Assembly: GCF_051486985.1 (NCBI RefSeq)
Contig: NZ_JAHVDV010000001.1
Coordinates: forward strand, 275,278 to 339,277
Reading direction: 5' to 3'
Origin: CBFFRJ01 sp051486985
GTDB lineage: Bacteria > Pseudomonadota > Gammaproteobacteria > Enterobacterales > Enterobacteriaceae
DNA: 64,000 nt
Positions 7,296 through 17,474 of this stretch are shown here, piece after piece. The notes under the pieces are model-generated. The model was given only the letters and a program-made list of their open reading frames with translations, was not told the origin of the DNA and did no database searches. A program made the translations under genes and the position numbers. Every line of letters starts with the position of its first letter. Positions within the stretch are counted from its first letter, which is position 1.

Positions 7296-9977
7296 TTAAG
7301 CAGTTTTTTTCGCTTTTTTGTCAGCTTTGTCTGTTTTAACCAGATCCGCTTTCACGTCAGCAACTTCACCTTCTTTGAATTCACGTCCGTAGAACGTATC
7401 CAGAAGGATCTGTTTCAGTTCAGAGATCAGCGGATAGCGTGGGTTAGCACCGGTACACTGATCGTCAAAGGCATCTTCGGAAAGCTTATCTACATGGGCC
7501 AGGAAGTCTGCTTCCTGAACGCCAGCTTCACGAATCGATTTCGGAATGCCAAGTTCAGCTTTGATGCTGTCCAGCCATGCCAGCAGTTTCTCGATTTTCG
7601 CTGCGGTACGGTCACCCGGGGAGGTTAAGCCAAGATGGTCAGCAATCTCAGCGTAGCGACGACGAGCCTGCGGACGGTCGTACTGGCTGAAGGCAGTCTG
7701 TTTGGTCGGGTTATCATTCGCGTTGTAGCGGATAACGTTACCAATCAGCAGGGCGTTAGCCAGACCGTGCGGAATGTGGAACTGAGAACCCAGTTTGTGC
7801 GCCATGGAGTGACACACACCGAGGAAGGCGTTAGCAAACGCGATACCAGCGATGGTGGCTGCACTATGTACACGCTCACGGGCAACCGGATTCCGGGACC
7901 CTTCATGGTAAGACGCTGGCAGGTTCTCTTTGAGCAATTTCAGAGCCTGCAGAGCCTGACCGTCAGAGAACTCAGAGGCCAGAACAGACACGTAGGCTTC
8001 GAGTGCGTGGGTAACCGCATCCAGCCCGCCAAAGGCGCACAGGGATTTCGGCATATCCATGACCAGGTTGGCATCAACAACGGCCATATCCGGGGTCAAC
8101 GCGTAGTCAGCCAGCGGGTATTTCTGACCCGTTGCATCGTCAGTTACCACGGCGAACGGTGTCACTTCTGAACCCGTACCTGAGGTCGTGGTAACAGCCA
8201 CCATTTTCGCTTTCACACCCATTTTCGGGAACTTATAGATACGTTTACGGATATCCATAAAGCGCAGCGCCAGTTCTTCGAAGTGGGTTTCCGGGTGTTC
8301 GTACATCACCCACATAATTTTCGCGGCGTCCATCGGGGAACCACCGCCCAGGGCGATAATGACGTCTGGTTTAAAGGAGTTAGCGAGCTCAGCGCCTTTA
8401 CGCACAACGGTCAGGGTCGGATCGGCTTCAACTTCAAAGAAGACTTCTGTTTCCACACCCGCTGCTTTCAGAACAGAGGTGATCTGGTCAGCATAGCCAT
8501 TGTTAAACAGGAAGCGGTCAGTCACGATCAGCGCGCGTTTGTGACCATCAGTAATCACTTCATCCAGCGCGATGGGCAGAGAGCCACGGCGGAAGTAGAT
8601 AGATTTCGGAAGTTTATGCCACAACATGTTTTCAGCTCGCTTAGCAACGGTTTTTTTGTTGATCAGGTGTTTCGGACCAACGTTTTCAGAGATGGAGTTA
8701 CCACCCCAGGAACCACAACCCAGTGTCAGGGAAGGTGCGAGTTTGAAGTTATAAAGGTCACCGATACCACCCTGAGAGGCAGGGGTGTTAATCAGGATAC
8801 GTGCGGTTTTCATTTCCGCGCCGAATTTCTGTACACGTGCTGGCTGGTTATCCTGGTCGGTGTAAAGGCAGGATGTGTGACCGATACCGCCCATTGCAAC
8901 CAGTTTTTCTGCTTTAACAACCGCGTCATCAAAATCTTTTGCACGGTACATAGCAAGCGTTGGCGACAGTTTTTCATGAGCAAAAGGCTCGCTCTCATCA
9001 ACAACGGTGACTTCGCCAATTAAAATCTTGGTGGATGCTGGAACCGTAAAGCCTGCCAGTTCAGCAATTTTGTAGGCCGGTTGACCCACGATGGCGGCGT
9101 TCAGCGCACCATTTTTCAGGATAATGTCCTGAACTGCTTTCAACTCTTTACCCTGAAGCAGATAGCCACCGTGGCTGGCGAAACGTTCGCGAACTGCATC
9201 ATACACCGCGTCAACAACCACGACAGACTGTTCAGACGCACAGATTACGCCGTTATCGAAAGTTTTTGACATCAGAACAGAGGCAACAGCGCGTTTGATA
9301 TCTGCCGTTTCATCAATGACGACAGGGGTGTTACCAGCGCCTACACCGATAGCAGGCTTACCGGAACTGTATGCTGCCTTAACCATACCTGGACCACCGG
9401 TCGCAAGGATCAGGTTGATGTCAGGGTGATGCATCAATGCATTTGACAGCTCAACAGAGGGTTGGTCAATCCAGCCAATGAGATCTTTAGGCGCACCGGC
9501 CGCAATAGCAGCCTGCAGCACGATATCTGCTGCTTTGTTGGTCGCATCTTTAGCACGCGGATGCGGGGAGAAGATAATAGCGTTACGCGTCTTCAGGCTA
9601 ATCAACGATTTGAAGATAGCGGTAGAGGTTGGGTTGGTGGTGGGAACAATACCGCAAATGATACCAATAGGTTCAGCGATGGTGATGGTACCAAAGGTGT
9701 CATCTTCGTCGAGGACGCCGCAGGTCTTCTCATCTTTATAGGCGTTATAGATATATTCTGAAGCGAAGTGGTTTTTAATCACTTTATCTTCAACGATACC
9801 CATGCCGGATTCGGCAACGGCCATTTTAGCGAGGGGGATGCGGGCATCAGCTGCTGCCAGAGCGGCGGCGCGGAAGATTTTGTCAACTTGTTCTTGAGTA
9901 AAGTTGGCATATTCACGCTGGGCTTTTTTTACGCGCTCTACGAGTGCGTTAAGTTCAGCGACATTAGTAACAGCCAT
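7296..9977 (-). CDS. adhE: bifunctional acetaldehyde-CoA/alcohol dehydrogenase AdhE
   Basis: 893 residues, compared with 891 in E. coli. The N-terminal half is a CoA-acylating aldehyde dehydrogenase with its catalytic cysteine in DNGVICASEQ (about 246). The C-terminal half is an iron-dependent alcohol dehydrogenase with GGGSPMDAAK and the metal-ligand region around CHSMAHKLGSQFHIPHG. It reduces acetyl-CoA to ethanol in two NADH steps, re-oxidising NADH in fermentation, and assembles into long spirosomes. The tail is lysine-rich (about 875-893). Strong GGAGAG ribosome site. Anaerobic control is likely from the upstream region. Confidence 0.98.
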   Translation of the reverse strand: MAVTNVAELNALVERVKKAQREYANFTQEQVDKIFRAAALAAADARIPLAKMAVAESGMGIVEDKVIKNHFASEYIYNAYKDEKTCGVLDEDDTFGTITIAEPIGIICGIVPTTNPTSTAIFKSLISLKTRNAIIFSPHPRAKDATNKAADIVLQAAIAAGAPKDLIGWIDQPSVELSNALMHHPDINLILATGGPGMVKAAYSSGKPAIGVGAGNTPVVIDETADIKRAVASVLMSKTFDNGVICASEQSVVVVDAVYDAVRERFASHGGYLLQGKELKAVQDIILKNGALNAAIVGQPAYKIAELAGFTVPASTKILIGEVTVVDESEPFAHEKLSPTLAMYRAKDFDDAVVKAEKLVAMGGIGHTSCLYTDQDNQPARVQKFGAEMKTARILINTPASQGGIGDLYNFKLAPSLTLGCGSWGGNSISENVGPKHLINKKTVAKRAENMLWHKLPKSIYFRRGSLPIALDEVITDGHKRALIVTDRFLFNNGYADQITSVLKAAGVETEVFFEVEADPTLTVVRKGAELANSFKPDVIIALGGGSPMDAAKIMWVMYEHPETHFEELALRFMDIRKRIYKFPKMGVKAKMVAVTTTSGTGSEVTPFAVVTDDATGQKYPLADYALTPDMAVVDANLVMDMPKSLCAFGGLDAVTHALEAYVSVLASEFSDGQALQALKLLKENLPASYHEGSRNPVARERVHSAATIAGIAFANAFLGVCHSMAHKLGSQFHIPHGLANALLIGNVIRYNANDNPTKQTAFSQYDRPQARRRYAEIADHLGLTSPGDRTAAKIEKLLAWLDSIKAELGIPKSIREAGVQEADFLAHVDKLSEDAFDDQCTGANPRYPLISELKQILLDTFYGREFKEGEVADVKADLVKTDKADKKAKKTA

Positions 9978-10201
9978 AATGCTCTCCTGATAATGTTAAA
10001 CTCTTCTAGTAAACCAGCTGGTGAATACGACAGTATAGTCAGGCTGGTTGCAGGTTGCGTAAATTACAGAAAAACAATAAGTTAACGCCTTCCTGCCCTA
10101 CTGATTTACTGGGAGAGTTTTTCACGAAGCATCATTCTTAATGATGAGTCGTGTATCCCGATGACGTAACCCAAGGGTACTCACTTCTGAGTAGCGATTA
10201 C

Positions 10202-10215
10202 GTGATCTAAATCAA
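10202..10215. promoter_or_regulatory. FNR-like site upstream of adhE
   Basis: GTGATCTAAATCAA differs by one base from the FNR consensus TTGATnnnnATCAA. It lies about 225 bases upstream of the adhE start. The rest of the 473-base region between adhE and ychE (9978-10450) is presumed adhE leader and promoter DNA, as E. coli adhE has a long leader; I see no further gene in it. Which protein binds is inference. Confidence 0.4.
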
Positions 10216-10450
10216 GTTACAGCAAAGCTGACACCTTTCAGCAGGCTGTTTTTGGGCATATGTCTTAAATGTTAATCATAAAAGACCAGCGTTGAGTAAG
10301 ATTATCATAATTAATACAAATGCATAACATGCCCATATGTCAGGATAAAGGCAGTATTTTTGATGAGCAAAGCGCTGAAAAGGCGTATATTCAGCGCGGT
10401 TTTATTGGCCGATTTTGACTTTTACCGTTGCGACATTACGGGAGCGCCCT

Positions 10451-11098
10451 GTGATTCAATCCGTTTTTGATTTTCCTACCTGGACGAAATTTTTTATCGG
10501 TCTGTTTGCGCTGGTTAACCCGATTGGCATTATTCCAGTTTTTATCAGCATGACCAGTTATCAGACGGCAGCGGCGAGAAATAAAACCAATCTCACGGCC
10601 AACCTCTCAGTTGCCATTATTCTGTGGACATCTCTGTTCCTGGGTGACGCTATCCTGCAATTGTTTGGTATCTCTATTGATTCCTTCCGTATCGCTGGCG
10701 GTATTCTGGTGGTCACCATCGCGATGTCGATGATCAGCGGCAAGCTGGGGGAGGATAAACAAAATAAACAAGAAAAATCAGAGTCAGCGATCAGAGAGAG
10801 CATAGGTGTCGTACCGCTGGCGTTGCCGCTGATGGCAGGGCCTGGTGCCATCAGCTCCACTATTGTCTGGGGAACTCGTTTTCATACCGTCGAATATTTG
10901 TTGGGTTTTTCTGTCGCCATCGCACTCTTCGCCACTTGCTCATGGGGTCTTTTTCGCATTGCGCCCTGGTTAGTCCGACTTCTGGGCCAGACAGGTATCA
11001 ACGTGATTACACGTATCATGGGGTTGCTATTGATGGCATTGGGGATTGAATTCATTGTGGCGGGTGTAAAAGGGATTTTCCCGGGACTGCTAAATTGA
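10451..11098 (+). CDS. ychE: YchE, MarC family integral membrane protein
   Basis: 215 residues, as in E. coli YchE, starting at GTG 10451 with GGGAG just upstream. Six hydrophobic segments and a hydrophilic loop around 105-120 (rich in Lys, Gln and Glu) are visible. The MarC/YchE family was first linked to multiple antibiotic resistance, but that link has been withdrawn for MarC; some archaeal relatives transport neutral amino acids. Its position beside oppA is conserved. Transport activity here is inferred only from the family. Confidence 0.9.
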   Translation: MIQSVFDFPTWTKFFIGLFALVNPIGIIPVFISMTSYQTAAARNKTNLTANLSVAIILWTSLFLGDAILQLFGISIDSFRIAGGILVVTIAMSMISGKLGEDKQNKQEKSESAIRESIGVVPLALPLMAGPGAISSTIVWGTRFHTVEYLLGFSVAIALFATCSWGLFRIAPWLVRLLGQTGINVITRIMGLLLMALGIEFIVAGVKGIFPGLLN

Positions 11099-11104
11099 GC
11101 CAAC

Positions 11105-11137
11105 CGTAGCGGCTACCCTTTTCTCCCGCTACGTTTC
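11105..11137 (+). terminator. possible ychE terminator
   Basis: CGTAGCGG and CCGCTACG form an 8-base stem with a 13-base loop, followed by a short T-rich stretch, directly after the ychE stop codon. Confidence 0.55.
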
Positions 11138-11876
11138 AATTCCCGCATTATTAGTAAAACGTATAAATATTGCCGGAAAAAAACGTAAATATAATAAAAC
11201 AGCCTGCTTTGAATTAATTATGCTATTTCAATGGATTACATTTTGTTGCAGTGTTTCTTGCTGCGAAATGCGCCCCTTAAGCTTGTTATTTTCTTCACAT
11301 GATACTCTGGGGGTTGCTGTCAGATAATTGAAATGATATTAGTAATTTCCCCTTCAAGTCAGACAAATGTGCTAGATAATATTCAATTGTTGATTTTTTG
11401 TGTAGAAAATAACCAGTTTGATGCTAAGCGACATGTTTTGCGCTGAAAATTGCCTAACACATTGATTTTGTTTTGAATGAAGTAAAAATTGCAACGAGCG
11501 TTTCGGGTCAGCGTTAGTAACAGGTGCAAATAAAAGAGAATTGGTTAACAAATTTGCAAAATGTATTGGCGGCAAATAATTGCATTTGATACTTTCCGGC
11601 CCTAACTTTCGCCAAAAATAAACGCGGATGAGAATTATTTTCAATTAAGATTTCTCTTTCGTCTTGCAGAATCAACGGTAGGTCACGACAGGGTAATGTG
11701 CTCGATATCGACGAAAAGGTGCCGCACGAGCGCCTCGTAATAAAGAGAAGTCGGTGATAGCAAGAAGTAATGATGCCTGGCAGTAGCTAAAGCTCCTGCG
11801 CTGACCAGGTGCCCCGTAAGGGAACGAAACAGCTGGTATTCGTGCCAGTAATTATAATGAGTGGAGTATCAACACA
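11138..11876 (+). promoter_or_regulatory. long upstream and leader region of oppA (about 740 bases)
   Basis: A+T-rich from about 11140 to 11660, then a more G+C-rich stretch up to the oppA ATG that probably forms the mRNA leader. In E. coli and Salmonella oppA has a long leader, is controlled by Lrp and is repressed post-transcriptionally by the small RNA GcvB near the ribosome site. A GAGTGGAG ribosome site precedes the ATG. I see no coding gene here; an ORF at 11372-11644 on the other strand has no family resemblance. Confidence 0.5.
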
Positions 11877-13508
11877 ATGTCCATCATCACAAAAAAAAGT
11901 CTGGTAGCGGCAGGGATTTTTACTGCGCTAATGGCAGGTAACGTGGCTATGGCAGCCGACGTTCCGGCAGATGTTAAACTGGCTGACACGCAAACGCTGG
12001 TCCGCAATAATGGCTCTGAAGTTCAGTCTCTTGACCCGCACAAAATTGAAGGGGTACCAGAGTCCAACGTGAGCCGCGATCTTTTTGAAGGATTGCTCAT
12101 TTCTGACGTTCAGGGCCATCCGAGCGCGGGTGTGGCAGAAAAATGGGAAAACAAAGATTTTAAAGTCTGGACCTTCCATTTACGTAAAGATGCTAAATGG
12201 TCCGACGGTAGCCCGGTTACCGCACAAGATTTTGTTTATAGCTGGCAGCGTCTGGCAGATCCGAAAACCGCCTCTCCCTATGCAAGCTATCTGCAGTATG
12301 GTCATATCGCAAATATCGACCAAATTATCGAAGGCAAGAAACCCGTTACCGATCTCGGCGTAAAAGCTGTCGATGAAAATACCTTCGAAGTTACCCTGAG
12401 TGAACCCGTCCCTTATTTCTATAAACTGCTGGTACACCCGTCTGTTTCTCCAGTGCCTAAAGCCGTTGTCGAAAAATTCGGCGACAAATGGACCCAACCG
12501 GCGAACATCGTCTCCAACGGTGCTTACAAGCTAAAAAACTGGGTTGTCAACGAGCGTATCGTGCTTGAGCGTAATACGAATTACTGGGACAACGCTAAAA
12601 CCGTCATCAATCAGGTTACCTACCTGCCGATTTCCTCAGAAGTCACAGACGTCAACCGCTACCGCAGCGGTGAAATCGACATGACCTATAACAACATGCC
12701 GATTGAACTGTTCCAGAAACTGAAAAAAGAGATCCCGGCTGAAGTTCACGTCGACCCGTACCTCTGCACCTATTACTACGAAATTAACAACCAGAAAGCC
12801 CCCTTCACCGATGTGCGCGTACGTACCGCTCTGAAACTGGCGCTTGATCGCGACATCATTGTTAACAAGGTGAAAAATCAGGGCGATCTACCTGCATATA
12901 GCTACACTCCGCCATATACCGATGGTGCAAAACTGGTTGAGCCAGAGTGGTTTAAGCTGTCTCAGGAAAAACGCAATGAAGAGGCGAAAAAATTGTTGGC
13001 AGAAGCAGGGTACAGCGCTGATAAACCGCTGACTTTCAGTCTGCTTTACAACACCTCAGATCTGCATAAAAAACTGGCTATCGCCGTCGCGTCCATCTGG
13101 AAGAAAAATCTGGGTGTAAATGTGAAGCTGGAAAACCAGGAGTGGAAAACCTTCCTCGACAGCCGTCATCAGGGTACGTTTGATGTGGCACGTGCTGGCT
13201 GGTGTGCGGACTACAATGAACCCACTTCGTTCCTGAATACCATGCTGTCTGACAGTTCAAACAACACGGCACACTATAAGAGTGCCGAGTTCGACAAGCT
13301 GGTTGGCGATACCTTGCAAGCGACCAGTGACGAACAGCGTGCGGAGCTCTACAGCAAAGCAGAACAACAGCTCGATAAAGATTCTGCCATTGTTCCGGTC
13401 TATTACTACGTGAATGCCCGTCTGGTGAAACCCTGGGTTGGTGGTTATACCGGTAAAGACCCGATGGATAATATTTACGTTAAAAACCTTTATATTATCA
13501 AGCATTAA
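11877..13508 (+). CDS. oppA: periplasmic oligopeptide-binding protein OppA
   Basis: 543 residues, the same length as E. coli OppA. A Sec signal peptide (positively charged start, hydrophobic core, AMA cleavage site before Ala27) directs it to the periplasm. The SBP family 5 signature lies around VAEKWENKDFKVWTF. It binds peptides of two to five residues with little sequence preference and hands them to OppBC. First gene of oppABCDF; a hairpin after the stop codon fits the much higher expected level of OppA than of the membrane components. Confidence 0.98.
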   Translation: MSIITKKSLVAAGIFTALMAGNVAMAADVPADVKLADTQTLVRNNGSEVQSLDPHKIEGVPESNVSRDLFEGLLISDVQGHPSAGVAEKWENKDFKVWTFHLRKDAKWSDGSPVTAQDFVYSWQRLADPKTASPYASYLQYGHIANIDQIIEGKKPVTDLGVKAVDENTFEVTLSEPVPYFYKLLVHPSVSPVPKAVVEKFGDKWTQPANIVSNGAYKLKNWVVNERIVLERNTNYWDNAKTVINQVTYLPISSEVTDVNRYRSGEIDMTYNNMPIELFQKLKKEIPAEVHVDPYLCTYYYEINNQKAPFTDVRVRTALKLALDRDIIVNKVKNQGDLPAYSYTPPYTDGAKLVEPEWFKLSQEKRNEEAKKLLAEAGYSADKPLTFSLLYNTSDLHKKLAIAVASIWKKNLGVNVKLENQEWKTFLDSRHQGTFDVARAGWCADYNEPTSFLNTMLSDSSNNTAHYKSAEFDKLVGDTLQATSDEQRAELYSKAEQQLDKDSAIVPVYYYVNARLVKPWVGGYTGKDPMDNIYVKNLYIIKH

Positions 13509-13518
13509 TGGCAATGAG

Positions 13519-13543
13519 TGGGGCAGGGTGAGCCTGCCCCACG
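13519..13543 (+). terminator. oppA-oppB intercistronic hairpin
   Basis: A perfect 10-base stem (GTGGGGCAGG/CCTGCCCCAC) with a 5-base loop lies 10 bases after the oppA stop codon and 50 bases before oppB. There is no good T run, so it more likely stabilises the oppA mRNA end or partly attenuates transcription than acts as a full terminator. Confidence 0.6.
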
Positions 13544-13592
13544 GTGTCTTATTTCATCGCACTACAAAGGCACAGGCCAGAAGGTACGGGCA

Positions 13593-14513
13593 ATGTTGAA
13601 ATTTATCCTACGTCGCTGCTTAGAAGCGATTCCAACACTTTTTATTCTTATTACGATCTCCTTCTTTATGATGCGCCTCGCACCCGGCAGCCCTTTTACC
13701 GGTGAACGTACGCTGCCGCCTGAAGTTATGGCTAATATCGAAGCGAAATATCATCTGAACGATCCTATCCTGACGCAATACACCAGCTATCTGAAGCAGC
13801 TGGCGCATGGCGACTTTGGACCCTCGTTTAAATACAAAGACTACACGGTTAACGATCTGGTTGCTGCCAGCTTTCCCGTCTCTGCGAAACTCGGTGCGGC
13901 TGCTTTTTTAATGGCAGTGATTTTTGGCGTCGGGGCAGGGGTTATTGCCGCACTCAACCAGAACACGAAGTGGGATTACTCCGTGATGGGACTTGCAATG
14001 ACGGGGGTGGTGATACCCAGTTTTGTCGTCGCCCCGTTACTGGTCATGATCTTCGCCATCACGCTTAAGTGGCTTCCTGCGGGTGGCTGGAACGGAGGCG
14101 CGCCGAAATTCATCATTCTGCCGATGGTGGCGCTCTCTTTGGCTTATATCGCCAGCATTGCGCGTATCACCCGCGGCTCGATGATTGAAATTCTGCATTC
14201 GAATTTTATTCGTACCGCTCGCGCGAAAGGGTTGCCGATGACGCGGATTATTTTCCGCCACGCGCTCAAGCCTGCTTTATTACCGGTACTCTCCTATATG
14301 GGCCCCGCCTTCGTCGGTATTATCACCGGCTCAATGGTCATTGAAACCATATATGGTCTGCCGGGTATTGGTCAGTTGTTCGTTAACGGCGCACTCAACC
14401 GTGACTACTCTCTGGTATTAAGTTTGACCATTCTGGTAGGCGCACTGACTATTTTATTTAACGCGATTGTAGATGTGCTTTATGCCGTTATCGATCCGAA
14501 GATTCGTTATTAA
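13593..14513 (+). CDS. oppB: oligopeptide ABC transporter permease OppB
   Basis: 306 residues, matching E. coli OppB. Six predicted membrane segments, with the first at 10-30 (ILITISFFMMRLAP). The EAA loop that contacts the ATPases is around ARAKGLPMTRIIFRHALKPA. It forms the inner-membrane channel with OppC. The start at 13593 gives the family N terminus MLKFILRR; a 25-residue upstream extension has no homology and runs through the hairpin. Confidence 0.97.
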   Translation: MLKFILRRCLEAIPTLFILITISFFMMRLAPGSPFTGERTLPPEVMANIEAKYHLNDPILTQYTSYLKQLAHGDFGPSFKYKDYTVNDLVAASFPVSAKLGAAAFLMAVIFGVGAGVIAALNQNTKWDYSVMGLAMTGVVIPSFVVAPLLVMIFAITLKWLPAGGWNGGAPKFIILPMVALSLAYIASIARITRGSMIEILHSNFIRTARAKGLPMTRIIFRHALKPALLPVLSYMGPAFVGIITGSMVIETIYGLPGIGQLFVNGALNRDYSLVLSLTILVGALTILFNAIVDVLYAVIDPKIRY

Positions 14514-14527
14514 CACTGGAGTACGCC

Positions 14528-15436
14528 ATGATGTTAAGTAAGAAAAACAACGAGGCGCTGGAAAACTTCAGTGAAAAACTGGAAGTAGAAGGTCGTAGCC
14601 TCTGGCAGGATGCGCGACGTCGCTTTATGCACAACCGCGCCGCTGTCGCCAGCCTGTTCGTGTTGTTGCTAATTGCCCTGTTCGTAACCTTAGCCCCCAT
14701 GCTCTCTCAGTTTGCCTATTTCGATACGGACTGGGGGATGATGTCCAGCGCGCCCGATACCGAATCCGGTCACTATTTTGGCACGGACTCTTCGGGTCGC
14801 GATTTATTAGTGCGCGTGGCGATTGGTGGACGAATTTCATTAATGGTTGGGATCGCGGCCGCGCTTGTCGCGGTGATTCTCGGTACGCTGTACGGATCGC
14901 TTTCAGGTTATCTCGGCGGCAAGATTGATTCAGTCATGATGCGTATCCTGGAAATCCTGAACTCCTTCCCGTTTATGTTCTTCGTTATCCTGCTGGTGAC
15001 CTTCTTTGGGCAAAATATCCTGCTCATTTTTGTCGCCATCGGCATGGTCTCCTGGCTTGATATGGCACGTATCGTGCGTGGGCAGACTCTGAGCCTTAAG
15101 CGCAAAGAGTTTATTGAAGCAGCACAGGTAGGCGGCGTCTCCACGGGTAACATAGTGATTCGCCACATCGTCCCTAACGTATTGGGTGTGGTTGTGGTCT
15201 ATGCTTCGCTATTGGTGCCCAGCATGATTTTGTTTGAATCCTTCCTGAGTTTCCTTGGCCTTGGTACGCAGGAGCCACTGAGCAGCTGGGGCGCACTCTT
15301 GAGTGACGGAGCAAACTCAATGGAAGTTTCTCCCTGGCTTCTGATGTTCCCGGCGGCCTTCCTCGTCGTGACGCTGTTCTGTTTCAACTTTATCGGCGAT
15401 GGCCTGCGTGATGCCCTCGATCCGAAAGATCGTTAA
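14528..15436 (+). CDS. oppC: oligopeptide ABC transporter permease OppC
   Basis: 302 residues, full-length match to E. coli OppC. An N-terminal cytoplasmic stretch (about 1-38) is followed by six membrane segments. The EAA loop is around EAAQVGGVSTGNIVIRHIVP. Partner of OppB in the inner membrane. It starts 14 bases after oppB with two adjacent ATG codons. Confidence 0.97.
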   Translation: MMLSKKNNEALENFSEKLEVEGRSLWQDARRRFMHNRAAVASLFVLLLIALFVTLAPMLSQFAYFDTDWGMMSSAPDTESGHYFGTDSSGRDLLVRVAIGGRISLMVGIAAALVAVILGTLYGSLSGYLGGKIDSVMMRILEILNSFPFMFFVILLVTFFGQNILLIFVAIGMVSWLDMARIVRGQTLSLKRKEFIEAAQVGGVSTGNIVIRHIVPNVLGVVVVYASLLVPSMILFESFLSFLGLGTQEPLSSWGALLSDGANSMEVSPWLLMFPAAFLVVTLFCFNFIGDGLRDALDPKDR

Positions 15437-15447
15437 GGAGTGCTGTA

Positions 15448-16461
15448 ATGAGCATGCATGAAACCTCATCGGCGCCGCAGGCGCTACAGCAATCGGACAT
15501 CCTGCTGGATGTAAACGATCTGCGTGTCACTTTTACCACCCCGGACGGTGACGTCACGGCGGTGAACGACCTGAATTTCAGCCTGCGTGCGGGCGAAACT
15601 CTGGGTATCGTTGGAGAGTCCGGTTCCGGTAAGTCCCAGACTGCGTTTGCGTTAATGGGGCTGCTGGCCTCAAATGGTATCATCGGTGGGTCGGCAAAAT
15701 TCAACGGCAAGGAGATCCTGAATCTGCCGGAAAAGGCGCTCAATAAACTCCGTGCTGAACAGATTTCAATGATTTTCCAGGACCCCATGACCTCTCTGAA
15801 CCCCTATATGCGGGTCGGAGAGCAGTTAATGGAAGTTCTGATGCTGCATAAAAGCATGACCAAAGCTGAAGCTTTTGAAGAGTCAGTGAAAATGCTCGAT
15901 GCCGTCAAAATGCCGGAAGCCCGTAAGCGTATGCGTATGTACCCGCATGAATTTTCCGGCGGGATGCGTCAGCGTGTGATGATAGCGATGGCGCTGTTGT
16001 GCAGACCTAAGCTACTGATTGCTGATGAACCGACCACTGCGCTTGACGTAACCGTGCAGGCACAAATCATGACGCTCCTCAACGAACTGAAGAGCGAGTT
16101 CAACACGGCAATCATCATGATTACCCATGACCTGGGCGTCGTGGCGGGTATCTGTGACAAAGTCTTGGTGATGTACGCCGGGCGCACGATGGAGTACGGT
16201 AAAGCACGCGATGTGTTCTACCAGCCAGCGCACCCTTACTCCATCGGGCTGCTGAATGCGGTTCCGCGCCTTGATGCGGAAGGGGATTCACTCCTGACCA
16301 TTCCGGGTAACCCACCAAATCTGCTGCGGCTACCGAAAGGGTGCCCGTTCCAGCCGCGTTGCCCCCACGCCATGGATATCTGTTCCAGTGCTCCCCCGTT
16401 AACGGAGTTCGCCCCAGGCCGCCTGCGTGCCTGCTTTAAGCCGGTGGAGGAGTTGGTATGA
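15448..16461 (+). CDS. oppD: oligopeptide ABC transporter ATPase OppD
   Basis: 337 residues. Walker A GESGSGKSQ (about 56-64), the ABC signature FSGGMRQRVMIA, Walker B LLIADEPTTALD and a downstream H-loop ITHDLG are all present. The C-terminal oligopeptide-type extension carries cysteines (GCPFQPRCPHAMDIC) of the kind that hold an iron-sulphur cluster in related transporters. It pairs with OppF to power peptide import. Its end overlaps oppF by four bases (ATGA), suggesting translational coupling. Confidence 0.97.
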   Translation: MSMHETSSAPQALQQSDILLDVNDLRVTFTTPDGDVTAVNDLNFSLRAGETLGIVGESGSGKSQTAFALMGLLASNGIIGGSAKFNGKEILNLPEKALNKLRAEQISMIFQDPMTSLNPYMRVGEQLMEVLMLHKSMTKAEAFEESVKMLDAVKMPEARKRMRMYPHEFSGGMRQRVMIAMALLCRPKLLIADEPTTALDVTVQAQIMTLLNELKSEFNTAIIMITHDLGVVAGICDKVLVMYAGRTMEYGKARDVFYQPAHPYSIGLLNAVPRLDAEGDSLLTIPGNPPNLLRLPKGCPFQPRCPHAMDICSSAPPLTEFAPGRLRACFKPVEELV

Positions 16462-17462
16462 GTAACGTCGCCGAAGAGAGAAAAGTTCTGCTCGAAATTG
16501 CCGATTTAAAAGTGCATTTCGACATTAAAGACGGTAAACAGTGGTTCTGGCAGCCGTCGAAAACGCTCAAAGCCGTGGATGGCGTGACCCTGAGATTATA
16601 CGAAGGCGAAACGCTTGGCGTGGTGGGCGAATCGGGCTGCGGGAAGTCGACATTTGCCCGTGCCATTATTGGTCTGGTGAAAGCAACTGACGGCAAAGTG
16701 GCCTGGCTGGGTAACGATCTGTTGGGCATGAAGCCGGATGAGTGGCGTCAGGTACGCAGTGATATCCAGATGATTTTCCAGGATCCGCTGGCCTCCCTGA
16801 ACCCGCGTATGACCATCGGTGAAATCATTGCCGAGCCGCTGAGAACCTATCATCCTAAGATGTCTCGTCAGGATGTCCGCGATCGCGTTAAAGCAATGAT
16901 GCTCAAGGTGGGGTTACTTCCCAATCTGATTAACCGTTATCCACATGAATTCTCGGGTGGACAGTGTCAGCGTATTGGGATTGCCCGTGCGTTGATCCTT
17001 GAACCCAAACTTATCATTTGTGATGAACCCGTCTCCGCGCTTGATGTGTCGATTCAGGCGCAGGTGGTCAATCTGCTGCAAAAACTGCAGCGCGAAATGG
17101 GACTCTCGCTGATCTTCATTGCCCACGATCTGGCGGTCGTGAAACACATCTCGGACAGGGTGCTGGTGATGTATCTGGGGCATGCGGTTGAACTGGGCAC
17201 TTATGATGAGGTGTACCATAATCCTCAGCATCCTTATACCAAAGCCCTGATGTCAGCGGTGCCGATTCCCGATCCGGATCTGGAGAAGAACAAAACCATT
17301 CAGTTGCTGGAAGGGGAGCTGCCTTCGCCGATCAATCCACCCTCCGGCTGCGTGTTCCGCACTCGTTGCCCGATTGCCGGACCAGAATGTGCGAAAACGC
17401 GCCCGGTACTTGAGGGTAGTTTCCGCCATGCGGTCTCCTGCCTGAAGGTTGATCCGCTTTAA
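16458..17462 (+). CDS. oppF: oligopeptide ABC transporter ATPase OppF
   Basis: 334 residues, matching E. coli OppF. Walker A GESGCGKST, signature FSGGQCQRIGIA, Walker B LIICDEPVSALD, H-loop IAHDLAVV, and a C-terminal cysteine motif CVFRTRCPIAGPEC. Second ATPase of the Opp importer and last gene of the operon, followed by a strong terminator. Confidence 0.97.
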   Translation: MSNVAEERKVLLEIADLKVHFDIKDGKQWFWQPSKTLKAVDGVTLRLYEGETLGVVGESGCGKSTFARAIIGLVKATDGKVAWLGNDLLGMKPDEWRQVRSDIQMIFQDPLASLNPRMTIGEIIAEPLRTYHPKMSRQDVRDRVKAMMLKVGLLPNLINRYPHEFSGGQCQRIGIARALILEPKLIICDEPVSALDVSIQAQVVNLLQKLQREMGLSLIFIAHDLAVVKHISDRVLVMYLGHAVELGTYDEVYHNPQHPYTKALMSAVPIPDPDLEKNKTIQLLEGELPSPINPPSGCVFRTRCPIAGPECAKTRPVLEGSFRHAVSCLKVDPL

Positions 17463-17474
17463 AGGGCATGCATA

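Noticed and set aside
7635..9761. several long frames opposite adhE
   Set aside because: Shadow frames in strongly biased codon use; adhE itself is intact and conserved on the other strand.
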